Source of the DNA: Hyphomicrobiales bacterium
Lineage (GTDB): Bacteria; Pseudomonadota; Alphaproteobacteria; Parvibaculales; Parvibaculaceae
Length of the DNA stretch: 19,470 nt
Assembly (NCBI GenBank): GCA_015655095.1
Contig: JAATFR010000296.1
Coordinates: 1 to 19,470 of the forward strand
Direction: 5' to 3'
Shown here: piece after piece, positions 7,112 through 15,543 of the stretch
How positions within the stretch are numbered: position 1 is the stretch's first letter
Layout of the letters: every line of letters begins with the position of its first letter
Position numbers and translations under genes: made by a program
The notes under the pieces: model-generated
What the model saw: only the letters and a program-made list of their open reading frames with translations
Databases searched by the model: none
Told to the model about the DNA's origin: nothing

Positions 7112-8665
7112 TCAGGGTGCAGGTGCGTCTGCCTGCGGCAATGCCGGAGCTGGTGCCTGCGTTGCCGCCGGAACGCCCGCAGGCGGCGCGGTCTGTTCGG
7201 TCGGCGCAACCGGCAACGGCGAGCGGCGGAGCAGGCGCAGATCATGATTCTGCCCCAATGACAGCCAGAACATGATGACCAGTGCGATGATGGTGGCCGC
7301 CACAGCGATATAGCGTATCCAGCGCGGCGACTTGCCGCCCACCGTGATGTGATGCTCGGCGATCTCGCGCTGCCGGGTGATGGCGGCTGAATAGAACACC
7401 ACCGTGGCGATAACGAAGATCAGCGACCAGCGGGTCTGTTCGCCATCGGAGCCAACCAGCGCCGCAAGGCTGTAGATTGCCGCCAGAATACCGATGATGA
7501 CGTAAAGACTATAGGTCTTGTCCGGTATCTGCTTGTAAGCAATGACCTTGATCGAGATCGAGGAATAGATGTAGGGCAGCAGCGTCATGATCACGGCAAT
7601 GGAAATGATCTTGCCGAACTGCTCACTCGCCGAGGGGGAAACCGTCAGCAACACCTGAATGGTCATGATGAGGCCGACGATGGCAAGTCCTGCCGCGGGT
7701 ACGCCCTTGGCGTTCACCTTCGAGAAGATATTGGCGAAGAGCCCGTCATCTGCGGCCGCCTTGGCCGTCTGGCCAACCAGCAGCGTCCAGCCCAGCAGCG
7801 AGCCCAGGCAGCCGATGGCGGCGCAGGCGGCGACAATGTTGCCAGCGACAGGACCGAGCGCAACACGGGCGGCATCGGCGAAAGGCGCCGACGACGCGAT
7901 CAGTTCCTTGTTCGGGATCATGCCCATGATCACGCTTGAACTGAGAATGTAGCAAACACCCGCGATCAGCACTCCGACCACAGTGGCGATGGGAACGTTG
8001 CGCGCCGGATTCTCCACCACACCCGCCGACACTGACGCGCTTTCAACGCCGATGAACGCCCACAAGGTGATGCTGAGCGTCGAGGCGACCGCCCCGAAGG
8101 TGCCGGTGCCAGAGACGTTCCAGCCATCCATATAGGTGCCGCCACTGAACCAGAACCAGCCCAGAACGGCCGTGCCGACGATCGGAAGGAGTGCGAACAT
8201 CGTCGTGAAGGACTGAACGCGGCCGACAAGTTTGGGCCCCAGAATATTGATGTAGATGAAGAGCCAGATGATCGCGATCTGGGCAAAGGCCAGCACCCAC
8301 TGGTTTCTCAATTCCGGGAAAAAAGGTGTGAGATAACCAAGACCCGCCACGACCAGCCCGACATTGCCGACGACATTCGCCAGCCAATAAATCAGGTTCG
8401 TCTGGTAGCCCATATAGTTGCCAAACGCCATGCGGGTATAGGCATAGGGGCCGCCCGCCGCCGGATTGATCGATGCAAGCTTGGCAAATACCAGAGCGAG
8501 CGATACCGACCCGATCATGGTGACGATCCAGCCGATGAGCGAAATGCCCCCTGTCGTCGCCAGATTGGCCGGGAGCATGAAAACACCCGACCCCATCATA
8601 TTTCCCGCAACCATCAGTGTTGCAGGCGCAAGCCCGATCTTGCTGGAAACAGCCGCCTCAGCCAT
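7112..8665 (-). CDS. APC-superfamily basic amino-acid/polyamine antiporter (PotE/AdiC/CadB-like)
   Basis: A 517-residue inner-membrane protein with about 12 hydrophobic helices. The first helix carries AGNMMGSGVFMLPANLA, the unwound-helix substrate motif typical of PotE, CadB and AdiC. The block LGWTLLVGQTAKAAADDGLF is also characteristic of these antiporters. They exchange an amino acid for its decarboxylated amine (ornithine/putrescine, lysine/cadaverine, arginine/agmatine). No decarboxylase gene is nearby, so simple uptake or exchange of another amine-type compound is possible. A Pro/Ala-rich tail of about 40 residues after the last helix is unusual. The ATG at 8665 is preceded by GGAGGGG. 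It is the last gene of the minus-strand locus, 129 bases after the amidohydrolase, and ends at the shared terminator. Exact substrate unknown. Confidence 0.88.
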   Translation of the reverse strand: MAEAAVSSKIGLAPATLMVAGNMMGSGVFMLPANLATTGGISLIGWIVTMIGSVSLALVFAKLASINPAAGGPYAYTRMAFGNYMGYQTNLIYWLANVVGNVGLVVAGLGYLTPFFPELRNQWVLAFAQIAIIWLFIYINILGPKLVGRVQSFTTMFALLPIVGTAVLGWFWFSGGTYMDGWNVSGTGTFGAVASTLSITLWAFIGVESASVSAGVVENPARNVPIATVVGVLIAGVCYILSSSVIMGMIPNKELIASSAPFADAARVALGPVAGNIVAACAAIGCLGSLLGWTLLVGQTAKAAADDGLFANIFSKVNAKGVPAAGLAIVGLIMTIQVLLTVSPSASEQFGKIISIAVIMTLLPYIYSSISIKVIAYKQIPDKTYSLYVIIGILAAIYSLAALVGSDGEQTRWSLIFVIATVVFYSAAITRQREIAEHHITVGGKSPRWIRYIAVAATIIALVIMFWLSLGQNHDLRLLRRSPLPVAPTEQTAPPAGVPAATQAPAPALPQADAPAP

Positions 8666-8794
8666 ACCGCCCCTCCAATTCTGTTCTCTGAGAGATCATG
8701 CTGGGCAGAAAGGAAAATGTAAAAGGGCTATTCAGTCGCAGACTGTAATCCAGGCTGGAGTAGGCAATCGGAGCAATCTGCCGACATCTAGAAA

Positions 8795-9487
8795 TCAAGG
8801 CAGATATTGGAGCAATTCATCGCCTTTCATCACATGACAATAAATCATATTGATTATTTCCAGTTCATGGTGATGAAGCGCGTCGCTTGCCGCCGCGCAA
8901 CCATCCTCAATAACCGTCACATCGAAGCTTTCATCCGCCAGACTGCGGACCGTGGAAGAAATACACTGATCCGTAAATATCCCGGCACAAACTATATGAC
9001 CGATGCCGAGATTGGTGAGAATAAGCCGAAGGTTCGTACCCGTCAGCGCGCTGTCGGTCGTCTTGGTGACGATGATTTCATCGCCGCGGGGCGCAAGCCC
9101 AGTCACAATCTGCGATGGCATCTCATCTTTCGGCAGGAGAAGATTGTTCCAGCCCGGCTTTTTCTGGCTGAGCGAGCGATCGCGTCCGTCCTTCGTCTGG
9201 CAGGCAATCCGTGCAAAGAGCACCTCATGACCCCCTTCGCGAAAAGTCTTTATCAGCTTTTCGATAGTGGGAATGACAATATTGTTCATACGCTCATAAA
9301 AAGGCGTCCACCTGTCATAGCCGACCTGTTCCTCGGCATTCAGGGCGCTCCGGTCGGGCCGTTCAAGATAGGTGTTCTGGACGTCAATGACGAGCAGCGC
9401 GACCTTGCCCTTTTCCAACACCGGATCTTCCGGCTCGGGCGCGCCCTCATAATAAAGGGACCGGTAGGCTATTTTCCACGGTGTCAT
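8795..9487 (-). CDS. Isochorismatase-like cysteine amidohydrolase
   Basis: A 230-residue cytoplasmic member of the isochorismatase-like superfamily. The cysteine-hydrolase triad is visible as Asp35 (LLVIDVQN), Lys142 (VTKTTDSALTGT) and Cys175 (GIFTDQCISSTVRS). Enzymes with this triad cleave amide or carbamoyl C-N bonds (nicotinamide, carbamoylsarcosine, biuret); true isochorismatases lack the cysteine, so an amidase is more likely. The length is slightly over the usual 180-220. The start ATG at 9487 follows the ATPase stop by 12 bases and has GAGG about eight bases upstream, so it is in the same operon as the ABC transporter. By context it may cleave an amide brought in by that transporter; the substrate cannot be read from the sequence. 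Confidence 0.9.
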   Translation of the reverse strand: MTPWKIAYRSLYYEGAPEPEDPVLEKGKVALLVIDVQNTYLERPDRSALNAEEQVGYDRWTPFYERMNNIVIPTIEKLIKTFREGGHEVLFARIACQTKDGRDRSLSQKKPGWNNLLLPKDEMPSQIVTGLAPRGDEIIVTKTTDSALTGTNLRLILTNLGIGHIVCAGIFTDQCISSTVRSLADESFDVTVIEDGCAAASDALHHHELEIINMIYCHVMKGDELLQYLP

Positions 9488-9499
9488 TGCATCGCCTCA

Positions 9500-10498
9500 T
9501 CAGGCTGGAGAGAGGGGATAATGGCAGGCGACAGAGCGCCCATTGCCCATGGCGAGCAGCAAGGGCCGCTCCGTGCGGCAGTGATCCGTGGCATAGGGAC
9601 AGCGCGTGTTGAAGCGGCAACCGGCTGGCGGATTCATCGGGCTCGGCACGTCGCCATGCAACACGATACGCTTGCGCCGCGAGATCAGGTCGATGTCGGG
9701 TACCGGCACCGAGGAGATGAGCGCAGCCGTATAGGGATGAAGCGGCGCCTGGAAGGTTTCCTCCGTTGGTCCCAGTTCGACGATGGACCCCAGATACATC
9801 ACGGCGGTGCGGTTCGCCACCTGCCGCACCACGCTTAGATCATGGGCGATAAACACATAGGTGAGGTTCAGACGGTCCCGCAGATCCGCGAACAAATTGA
9901 CGATCTGCGCCTGTACGGAAACGTCAAGCGCGGAGACCGGCTCATCGGCCACGATCAGACGCGGTTCAAGCGCAAGCGCCCGGGCGATGCCGATGCGCTG
10001 GCGTTGGCCGCCGGAAAATTCATGCGGAAACCGGTTGATGTGATCGGGCTGCAATTCCACCAGCCGGATCAGTTCGCGCACCCGGTCATCAATTTCGCTG
10101 CGCGTCTTTTTGCCATGGACGCGCAGAGGCTCGGCCAGCAGATCGCCGATGCGGCGGCGCGGGTTAAGCGAGGCGGACGGATCCTGAAACACCATCTGCA
10201 TTTTGCGTCGGAGAGGGCGCATCGCGCGCACGGATTTTCGGGATATGTCCTGTCCATCGAACAAGATATGGCCCGAAGTAATGTCGTAGAGCCGCAGCAG
10301 ACAGCGGCCCAGAGTCGACTTGCCGCAGCCAGATTCGCCAACAAGGCCGAGCGTTTCGCCCTCCTCGACATTGAAAGTCACATTATCGACGGCATAAACA
10401 GTTTTCCGCCGACTGGGCAACAAACTGCGCCCCACCTTGTACTGCTTGGAAAGATCCGTGACCTGAAGGAGCGGTCTTGCCGGAGGCGCCGGGTTCAT
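9500..10498 (-). CDS. Peptide ABC transporter ATP-binding protein (OppF/DppF type)
   Basis: A 332-residue ATPase subunit. Walker A is GESGCGKST (54-62), the signature is FSGGQRQRIGIARAL (161-175) and Walker B is LIVADEPVSALD (181-192). The C-terminal oligopeptide-transporter extension with FNTRCPYATDHC, conserved in OppD/OppF pairs, is present. It powers import across the inner membrane together with its OppD-type partner. Its ATG overlaps the stop of the partner gene by four bases (ATGA), showing translational coupling. The next gene downstream, the amidohydrolase, starts 12 bases later. Confidence 0.95.
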   Translation of the reverse strand: MNPAPPARPLLQVTDLSKQYKVGRSLLPSRRKTVYAVDNVTFNVEEGETLGLVGESGCGKSTLGRCLLRLYDITSGHILFDGQDISRKSVRAMRPLRRKMQMVFQDPSASLNPRRRIGDLLAEPLRVHGKKTRSEIDDRVRELIRLVELQPDHINRFPHEFSGGQRQRIGIARALALEPRLIVADEPVSALDVSVQAQIVNLFADLRDRLNLTYVFIAHDLSVVRQVANRTAVMYLGSIVELGPTEETFQAPLHPYTAALISSVPVPDIDLISRRKRIVLHGDVPSPMNPPAGCRFNTRCPYATDHCRTERPLLLAMGNGRSVACHYPLSPA

Positions 10499-11541
10499 CG
10501 GACTACCCCCGTCATGGCAACATCGGCAAGCGCGGCATCCGCAAGCGCCCGGTTGTGGCGTTGCGCATTAGGCAGGAAACAGGCCGCCAGATGATCTCCC
10601 TCGCCGATCAGGGGTGGTCGCTCCTCGCATTTATCGAAGCGATAGCGGCAGCGCGGCGCGAAAGCACAACCTTCCGGCAGGTTGAGCAGGGAGGGCGGCG
10701 AGCCCGGGATGGACTTAAGCCGGCGCGGCCGCACGCCATCAAGCGGCGGGATCGAGTCGAAGAGACCCCAGCTGTAGGGATGTTCCGCCGCCTTGAATAT
10801 ATCGCGCTTGGTGCCTTTTTCAACGATGCGCCCGGCATACATCACCATCACCCGGTCGGCCACTTCCGCGACCACCCCCATATCGTGGGTGACCATGACG
10901 ATGGAGGAGCCGAAATCCTGCCTGAGGTTGCGGATTAGCTCCAGAATCTGCGCCTGCACGGTCACGTCGAGCGCCGTGGTTGGCTCATCGGCGATCAGCA
11001 GCGCGGGATTGCAGGACAGCGCCATGGCGATGAAGGCGCGCTGGCGCATCCCGCCCGAAAGCTGGTGAGGATAGCGATCCACCTGCACATGGGGATGGGG
11101 AATGCCCACCGCCTCCAGCATCTCGATGGCGCGGGTGCGCGCTGCCCTTCTGGAAATATTATTGTGCACCCGGATCTGCTCGATGATCTGCCAGCCGATG
11201 GTGTAAACGGGCGTCAACGCCGTCATCGGGTCCTGGAAGATCACCGCGATCTCGTTGCCGCGAATATGTCGCCACGCCTTGCGCGAGAGGCCCAGAAGCT
11301 CCTGCCCCTTGAAGCGGATCGAGCCTTCAATGATGGCGTTGGGGTCGTTTATGAGACCGGCCACGCTCAGCAGCGACATGGTCTTTCCCGAACCCGACTC
11401 GCCCACCATGCCGACGATCTCGCCATGACCGACCGTGAACGAAACGCCATCGACCGCCCGCACAAGCCCCTGCTCAGTCCGGAACGACACGCGCAGGTCG
11501 CGGACGTCGAGAAGCGGGTCGGGGAGAAGCGGCTCAGGCAT
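10495..11541 (-). CDS. Peptide ABC transporter ATP-binding protein (OppD/DppD type)
   Basis: A 348-residue ATPase. Walker A is GESGSGKT (47-54), the signature LSGGMRQRAFIAMAL begins at 161, and Walker B is LLIADEPTTALD (181-192). Cysteines in FAPRCRYRFDKC near the C terminus match the OppD-type extension. I chose the ATG at 11541, giving MPEPLLPDPLLDV; reading from 11619 would add 26 residues that merely overlap the upstream permease gene. With this start the gene overlaps the preceding permease stop by eight bases, and no strong ribosome binding site is seen, so translation is probably coupled. Confidence 0.94.
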   Translation of the reverse strand: MPEPLLPDPLLDVRDLRVSFRTEQGLVRAVDGVSFTVGHGEIVGMVGESGSGKTMSLLSVAGLINDPNAIIEGSIRFKGQELLGLSRKAWRHIRGNEIAVIFQDPMTALTPVYTIGWQIIEQIRVHNNISRRAARTRAIEMLEAVGIPHPHVQVDRYPHQLSGGMRQRAFIAMALSCNPALLIADEPTTALDVTVQAQILELIRNLRQDFGSSIVMVTHDMGVVAEVADRVMVMYAGRIVEKGTKRDIFKAAEHPYSWGLFDSIPPLDGVRPRRLKSIPGSPPSLLNLPEGCAFAPRCRYRFDKCEERPPLIGEGDHLAACFLPNAQRHNRALADAALADVAMTGVVR

Positions 11542-12508
11542 CTTGCCGGACGCGGGGGTCGAGAAAGGCATAAAGCAGATCCACCAGGAAATTTGCCGTA
11601 ACGACAAAGAACGAAGCATAAATGACGGTCGCCATGATCATAGGCAGGTCGAGGTTCTGGAGCGCGTCATAGGTGAGCTTGCCCACGCCCTGCAAACCGA
11701 AGACCACCTCGGTCAACAGCGCGCCCCCACCGACGAGCGCGCCGAAATCGAGGCCGAACAGCGTGACAAAAGTGATGAGCGAGGTGCGCAACGCATGGCG
11801 CAGCAGCAGCTGTGTCTCGCTCAGGCCCTTGCTGCGCGCGGTACGAATATAATCCTCCTGGCTCGCCTCGATCAGGCTGGCGCGCAATACGCGCCCGTAA
11901 AGCCCTATATAGAGCACCGACAACGTCATCCATGGAATAACCAGCGCCTTGAACCAGCCGAAGGGATTTTGCGTCAGCGGCGTGTACCCTAGCCCCGGCA
12001 CCCAGGAGAACAGGAAACTGTCATGAAAACGGCTCTGGCTGACGAGGTTCATCATCTCGCCGAGCCAGAACACCGGCATGGAAACGCCGATCAGACCGAC
12101 GATCATCAACCCCCGGTCCAGCACCGATCCGCGCCAGGCCGCCGCCAGCACGCCGACAACAATCCCCCCAATCACCCACAGGACAGCCGCGCCGATCACC
12201 AGTGACAGCGTCACCGGCACCGCCCCCATCACGGAGGGCACCACCTTCTGACCGCGATTGACGAAAGAGGTCAGGTCCTGCGTGATGAAAAGCCGCTTCA
12301 TCATGATGACATATTGAACCGGCACCGGCCGGTCGAGGCCGAAATCCCTGCGCACAGCCTCCAGCGTTTCAGGCGAGGCGTTGCGCCCGGCAATGCGCGA
12401 GGCCGGGTCAGCCCCCGGCGTCGCGAAGAAAATCAGGAAGACGACGACGCTGATGCCGAACATCACGAAAGCCATCTGCGCGAGGCGGCGAACGATCATG
12501 CTGACCAT
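11534..12508 (-). CDS. Peptide ABC transporter permease (OppB/DppB type)
   Basis: A 324-residue inner-membrane permease with about six hydrophobic segments. The N-terminal helix (VRRLAQMAFVMFGISVVVFL) followed by a periplasmic loop with PVPVQY is typical of the DppB subunit. The coupling-helix EAA-type region reads RASLIEASQEDYIRTARSKG with the following GLSE. The ATG at 12508 overlaps the stop of the other permease gene as TGATG; a second ATG at 12499 is also possible. It pairs with the DppC-type permease next to it to form the translocation channel. Confidence 0.94.
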   Translation of the reverse strand: MVSMIVRRLAQMAFVMFGISVVVFLIFFATPGADPASRIAGRNASPETLEAVRRDFGLDRPVPVQYVIMMKRLFITQDLTSFVNRGQKVVPSVMGAVPVTLSLVIGAAVLWVIGGIVVGVLAAAWRGSVLDRGLMIVGLIGVSMPVFWLGEMMNLVSQSRFHDSFLFSWVPGLGYTPLTQNPFGWFKALVIPWMTLSVLYIGLYGRVLRASLIEASQEDYIRTARSKGLSETQLLLRHALRTSLITFVTLFGLDFGALVGGGALLTEVVFGLQGVGKLTYDALQNLDLPMIMATVIYASFFVVTANFLVDLLYAFLDPRVRQDA

Positions 12509-13560
12509 CAGGCGCTCCCGATCCTGCGCTTCGACTTGGGATCGAGCGCGTCGCGCACGCCATCGCCCAGAACATTGAGCGCCAGCACGGTAATGACGAT
12601 GGCAAGGCCCGGCGCGAGCGCCACGATGGGGCGCGTATAGAGCATGGTCTGCCCATCCTGAATGATCGTGCCCCAGCTTGCATCAGGCGCCTGCACACCG
12701 ATCGAAAGGAAAGACAGCGCCGATTCCGTGAGCATATTGAGCGCGATCATGATCGGCACAAACACAATCACCCGGGTCATCACATTGGGCAATATGTCCT
12801 TCCACAGGATGCGCAGCGAAGGCACCCCAAGGCCGATGGCCGCCAGCACGAACTCGCTCGATTTGAGCGACAGCACCTCGCCGCGGATCGGGCGGGCCAC
12901 ATAGGGCACATAGACGATGCCGATGATGAAGATCGGCAGCCACAGGCTTCCCGAAGTGATCGAGATTGGCCCTATGTCAAAGCCCTTCGAGATCAGCACG
13001 ATGGAGAGCGAGATCGCCAGCAGATAGATCGGAAAGGCCCAGAGCACATCGAGTAACCGCGACAGCACGGCATCGATGATCCCACCCATGAAGCCTGCGA
13101 CCACACCGATCATGGTGGCGAGAACAAGGCAGATGAGGGCCGAGACGCCCGCGATCAGCAACGAGTTGCGCCCACCGTAAAGAATGCGCGCGGCGACGTC
13201 GCGACCCTGATTGTCCGCTCCGAGAAAATAACCGTAGATGTCCCACGTCGGCCCTATCGGCGTGAAACCAAGCCCCAGCCCCGTGGTCGAGGGCTCCAGC
13301 ACCGGCCTTGTCACGCCATCGAGCGTGAAGCTGCCGCTGATGTTCGACACGAACGGATCGGTATGGGCCACATGGCGGGCATAGGCCGTAGCCAGCAGGC
13401 ACAGCAGCAGAACGAGCACAAGCACGCCCAGCGCCGCCATGGCCGCCCTGTCGCGGCGCAGCTTGCGCCAGGCCGTAACCCATGGGCCCGCAGCGGGACG
13501 CTTTTTGAGCGCCACCGCCGCGGGGAAGTCCGAAGGCAGGTCTTCCGACGTCAAACTCAT
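12508..13560 (-). CDS. Peptide ABC transporter permease (OppC/DppC type)
   Basis: A 350-residue inner-membrane permease. A cytoplasmic N-terminal tail (KKRPAAGPWVTAWRKLRRDR) leads into a first helix (ALGVLVLVLLLCLLATAYA), then a long periplasmic loop with LGADNQGRDVAARILYGGR, the hallmark of the DppC subunit. The EAA-type loop reads FVLAAIGLGVPSLRILWKDI and ends in LPN. The first loop is longer than usual, with an extra stretch around residues 65-105. The gene starts 37 bases after the binding-protein stop. Gene order is A-C-B-D-F, whereas Opp/Dpp operons usually run A-B-C-D-F. Confidence 0.94.
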   Translation of the reverse strand: MSLTSEDLPSDFPAAVALKKRPAAGPWVTAWRKLRRDRAAMAALGVLVLVLLLCLLATAYARHVAHTDPFVSNISGSFTLDGVTRPVLEPSTTGLGLGFTPIGPTWDIYGYFLGADNQGRDVAARILYGGRNSLLIAGVSALICLVLATMIGVVAGFMGGIIDAVLSRLLDVLWAFPIYLLAISLSIVLISKGFDIGPISITSGSLWLPIFIIGIVYVPYVARPIRGEVLSLKSSEFVLAAIGLGVPSLRILWKDILPNVMTRVIVFVPIMIALNMLTESALSFLSIGVQAPDASWGTIIQDGQTMLYTRPIVALAPGLAIVITVLALNVLGDGVRDALDPKSKRRIGSA

Positions 13561-13597
13561 GGGAAATCCTGCTTCAAGCAGTCACGATATGGCTGAA

Positions 13598-15274
13598 TTA
13601 TTGCACCCAGCCCTGCGACATGATCCACTGGAATTGTGGGTTGAACTGGAAGTTGCCCAGCCGCTTCGACACGAAGTCGACGTGCTTCGGGGTGAAGAAC
13701 ACAGCCACCGGGGCCTTGTCCGTCACTTCCTTGTCCACCTCGGCCCAGATCTTGTTGGCCCCGACCTGATCGGTCACCGCCAGCGCCATCGCCTTCTGGA
13801 TCTTGGCGTCCACATCCTTGTCGCAGAAGCCTGAAATATTCACCGAAGCATCCGAGCCGGGATGGAACGCGGCGCAACTGAACAGGATGTTCAGGAAGTC
13901 CGACGCCGCCGGATAGTCCTGATACCATTGCGAAACGCTCATCTGCACCTTGTTGTTGGTGTTCTGGATGTAGGTGAACTGGATATTGGGCGAGATCGCC
14001 TTGACCGAAGTGTCATATCCAAGGCTGTTCAGCACGCTTTGCAGATAGACGCCGATGGCGCGGGAAACCGTGGTGTCCTCGACCACGATAGAGACCTTCT
14101 GGCCCGCCGTGCCCGATGCCTTCACAAGCTCCTTGGCTTTTTCGAGATCAGGAGCCGCCCATTTCGCGCCTGGGTTTTTGGTGTAGGGGCAGTAATCCTC
14201 ATGTCCGGGGAAGCCGGGCGGCAGGATCTGGCAGGTGGGCGAACCCAGCACCGGGCCGCCGAAGAGATCGACACGCGCCTTGCGGTCAATCGCATAGTTC
14301 ACGGCCTGGCGCACCCGAACATCATTGAAGGGCGCCATGTTCGTGTTCATCGGCGCATACCACATCGCCATCAGCGTATTGATATGAACCTGATCGGCAT
14401 ATTTGGTGCCTATTTCAGCCAGACGGTCCGATGGCGGCTGATCGAACATCCAGTCGGCCTGCCCGTTCTGCACGGCGGTCACTTCAGCCTCGTCCGTCAA
14501 CCCGAAGTCATAATCGATTTCATCGACATAGGCTTCCGGCTGCGCATCCTTGCTCCATTCCTTGAAATAGGGATTACGCACAAGCTTCAACTGCTTGTTG
14601 GGATCATAGCTGGCGATGGAAAAGGCGCCGGTGCCGGGAACAGGCGTGGTGCCCGCGTCCTTGGCCGGCGTATCAGCCGGCAGAATGGCGGCATGAGGCA
14701 TGGCGACCTTGTAGAAGAATTCGGCGTCCGGCTGGGTCAGATGGAAGGTGACCGTACCCGTCGCCTCATCCGCCACGATGCCGCCCGCGAGGGTGCAGGT
14801 GGCGGGCGTCTTCAGGCAGGCGTCCGCCCCGACGATGCCATTATAGAAGGTGCCCGAGGTCGGGCCGGAAATCTTGAAGATGCGTTGATAGGAGGCGACC
14901 ACATCCTTCACGGTCAGCTCCTGACCGTTCGAAAACTTGATGCCCTTACGGATCTTGAAAGTATAGGTCTTGCCGCCGTCTTCCGGCTGGGGAACGCCTT
15001 CGGCGATATCCGGCACTATGGTGAAGCCGTCCGTGCCACCGACCTTCTTGAAGGTCACCAGTGTGTCATAGAGGACATAATTGAGCTGAAAATATTGCAG
15101 CGTGTAATTGATCTGCGGATCAATCGTGCCCGCTGCGGCTCGCGCCACCAGACGCATCACACCACCTTTGTGGGGAGCATCATCCGCCAGAGCAGGCGAG
15201 AGCCCTGCTCCCGCTGTCGCCATCGCGAGGACCGCGACGGCGGCTCCCCTGCGAAGCCATCCGGACTGTTTCAT
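13598..15274 (-). CDS. Periplasmic solute-binding protein, SBP_bac_5 (peptide) family
   Basis: A 558-residue binding protein that delivers substrate to the ABC transporter. A Sec signal peptide (LRRGAAVAVLAMATAGAG, probable cleavage after ALA, before DDAPHKGG) has no lipobox cysteine, so it should be soluble in the periplasm. Family-5 features include FKIRKGIKFSNGQELTVKDV, VPGTGAFSIASYDPNKQLKL, VRNPYF, and DVRVRQAVNYAIDR. I chose the ATG at 15274 because AGGAGG lies nine bases upstream; an in-frame ATG at 15319 would put 15 charged residues before the signal. Relatives bind di- and oligopeptides but also other amine compounds. It is the first gene of the ABC operon, with a lux-box-like element about 130 bases upstream. 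Confidence 0.95.
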   Translation of the reverse strand: MKQSGWLRRGAAVAVLAMATAGAGLSPALADDAPHKGGVMRLVARAAAGTIDPQINYTLQYFQLNYVLYDTLVTFKKVGGTDGFTIVPDIAEGVPQPEDGGKTYTFKIRKGIKFSNGQELTVKDVVASYQRIFKISGPTSGTFYNGIVGADACLKTPATCTLAGGIVADEATGTVTFHLTQPDAEFFYKVAMPHAAILPADTPAKDAGTTPVPGTGAFSIASYDPNKQLKLVRNPYFKEWSKDAQPEAYVDEIDYDFGLTDEAEVTAVQNGQADWMFDQPPSDRLAEIGTKYADQVHINTLMAMWYAPMNTNMAPFNDVRVRQAVNYAIDRKARVDLFGGPVLGSPTCQILPPGFPGHEDYCPYTKNPGAKWAAPDLEKAKELVKASGTAGQKVSIVVEDTTVSRAIGVYLQSVLNSLGYDTSVKAISPNIQFTYIQNTNNKVQMSVSQWYQDYPAASDFLNILFSCAAFHPGSDASVNISGFCDKDVDAKIQKAMALAVTDQVGANKIWAEVDKEVTDKAPVAVFFTPKHVDFVSKRLGNFQFNPQFQWIMSQGWVQ

Positions 15275-15319
15275 GGAAATATGCCTCCTGTGATGCCCAA
15301 CATGGATCTGCCCGTCCAT

Positions 15320-15341
15320 GGGATCTGGTCCCTAGATTCCC
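15320..15341 (-). promoter_or_regulatory. Leader hairpin upstream of the binding-protein gene
   Basis: On the minus strand GGGAATCT pairs with AGATCCC (one bulged A) around the loop AGGGACC. It lies in the predicted leader, about 45 bases before the start codon. It could stabilise the mRNA 5' end; no riboswitch class is recognised. Confidence 0.3.
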
Positions 15342-15371
15342 AAGTCTGCGGCGAGCCATGGTCCTGCGTCT

Positions 15372-15420
15372 AGGTTACAAAGCTGCAAAGGAGCGGGGAT
15401 AGCTAGAAAAACTTATAGTT
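15372..15420 (-). promoter_or_regulatory. Lux-box-like element and -10 for the ABC transporter operon
   Basis: Read on the minus strand, 15420-15401 is AACTATAAGTTTTTCTAGCT, which has the CT-N12-AG core typical of LuxR-family binding sites. TAACCT at 15377-15372 can serve as a -10 element. The box would then centre about 45 bases upstream of the transcription start, the arrangement of LuxR-activated promoters in which the box overlaps or replaces the -35. The same element, 16 of 20 bases identical, occurs at the same spacing before the peptidase gene. Which protein binds it is inferred. Confidence 0.68.
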
Positions 15421-15543
15421 CGCAGGGTCAATCCCGGACACCCCCCGACAAATCACATCAAGCATTCGTAAATCTGGCGCATTTCATGCATGCTGCTTCC
15501 TCAGGACTGTTTCCCCCGATGAGACAACCCGAAGTTGGCGCGG

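Noticed and set aside
8666..8794. A third lux-box-like element in front of the antiporter gene
   Set aside because: Only a partial match (GATTTCTAGATG) is present, without the CT-N12-AG core and the spaced -10.
8807..9838. 343-codon plus-strand frame spanning the amidohydrolase and part of an ATPase gene
   Set aside because: It crosses two convincing minus-strand genes and has no recognisable motif.
13862..15373. Long open frame of 503 codons on the plus strand, opposite the binding-protein gene
   Set aside because: It is antisense to a clear SBP_bac_5 gene with signal peptide and ribosome binding site. It has no recognisable domain, and long antisense frames are expected in GC-rich DNA.
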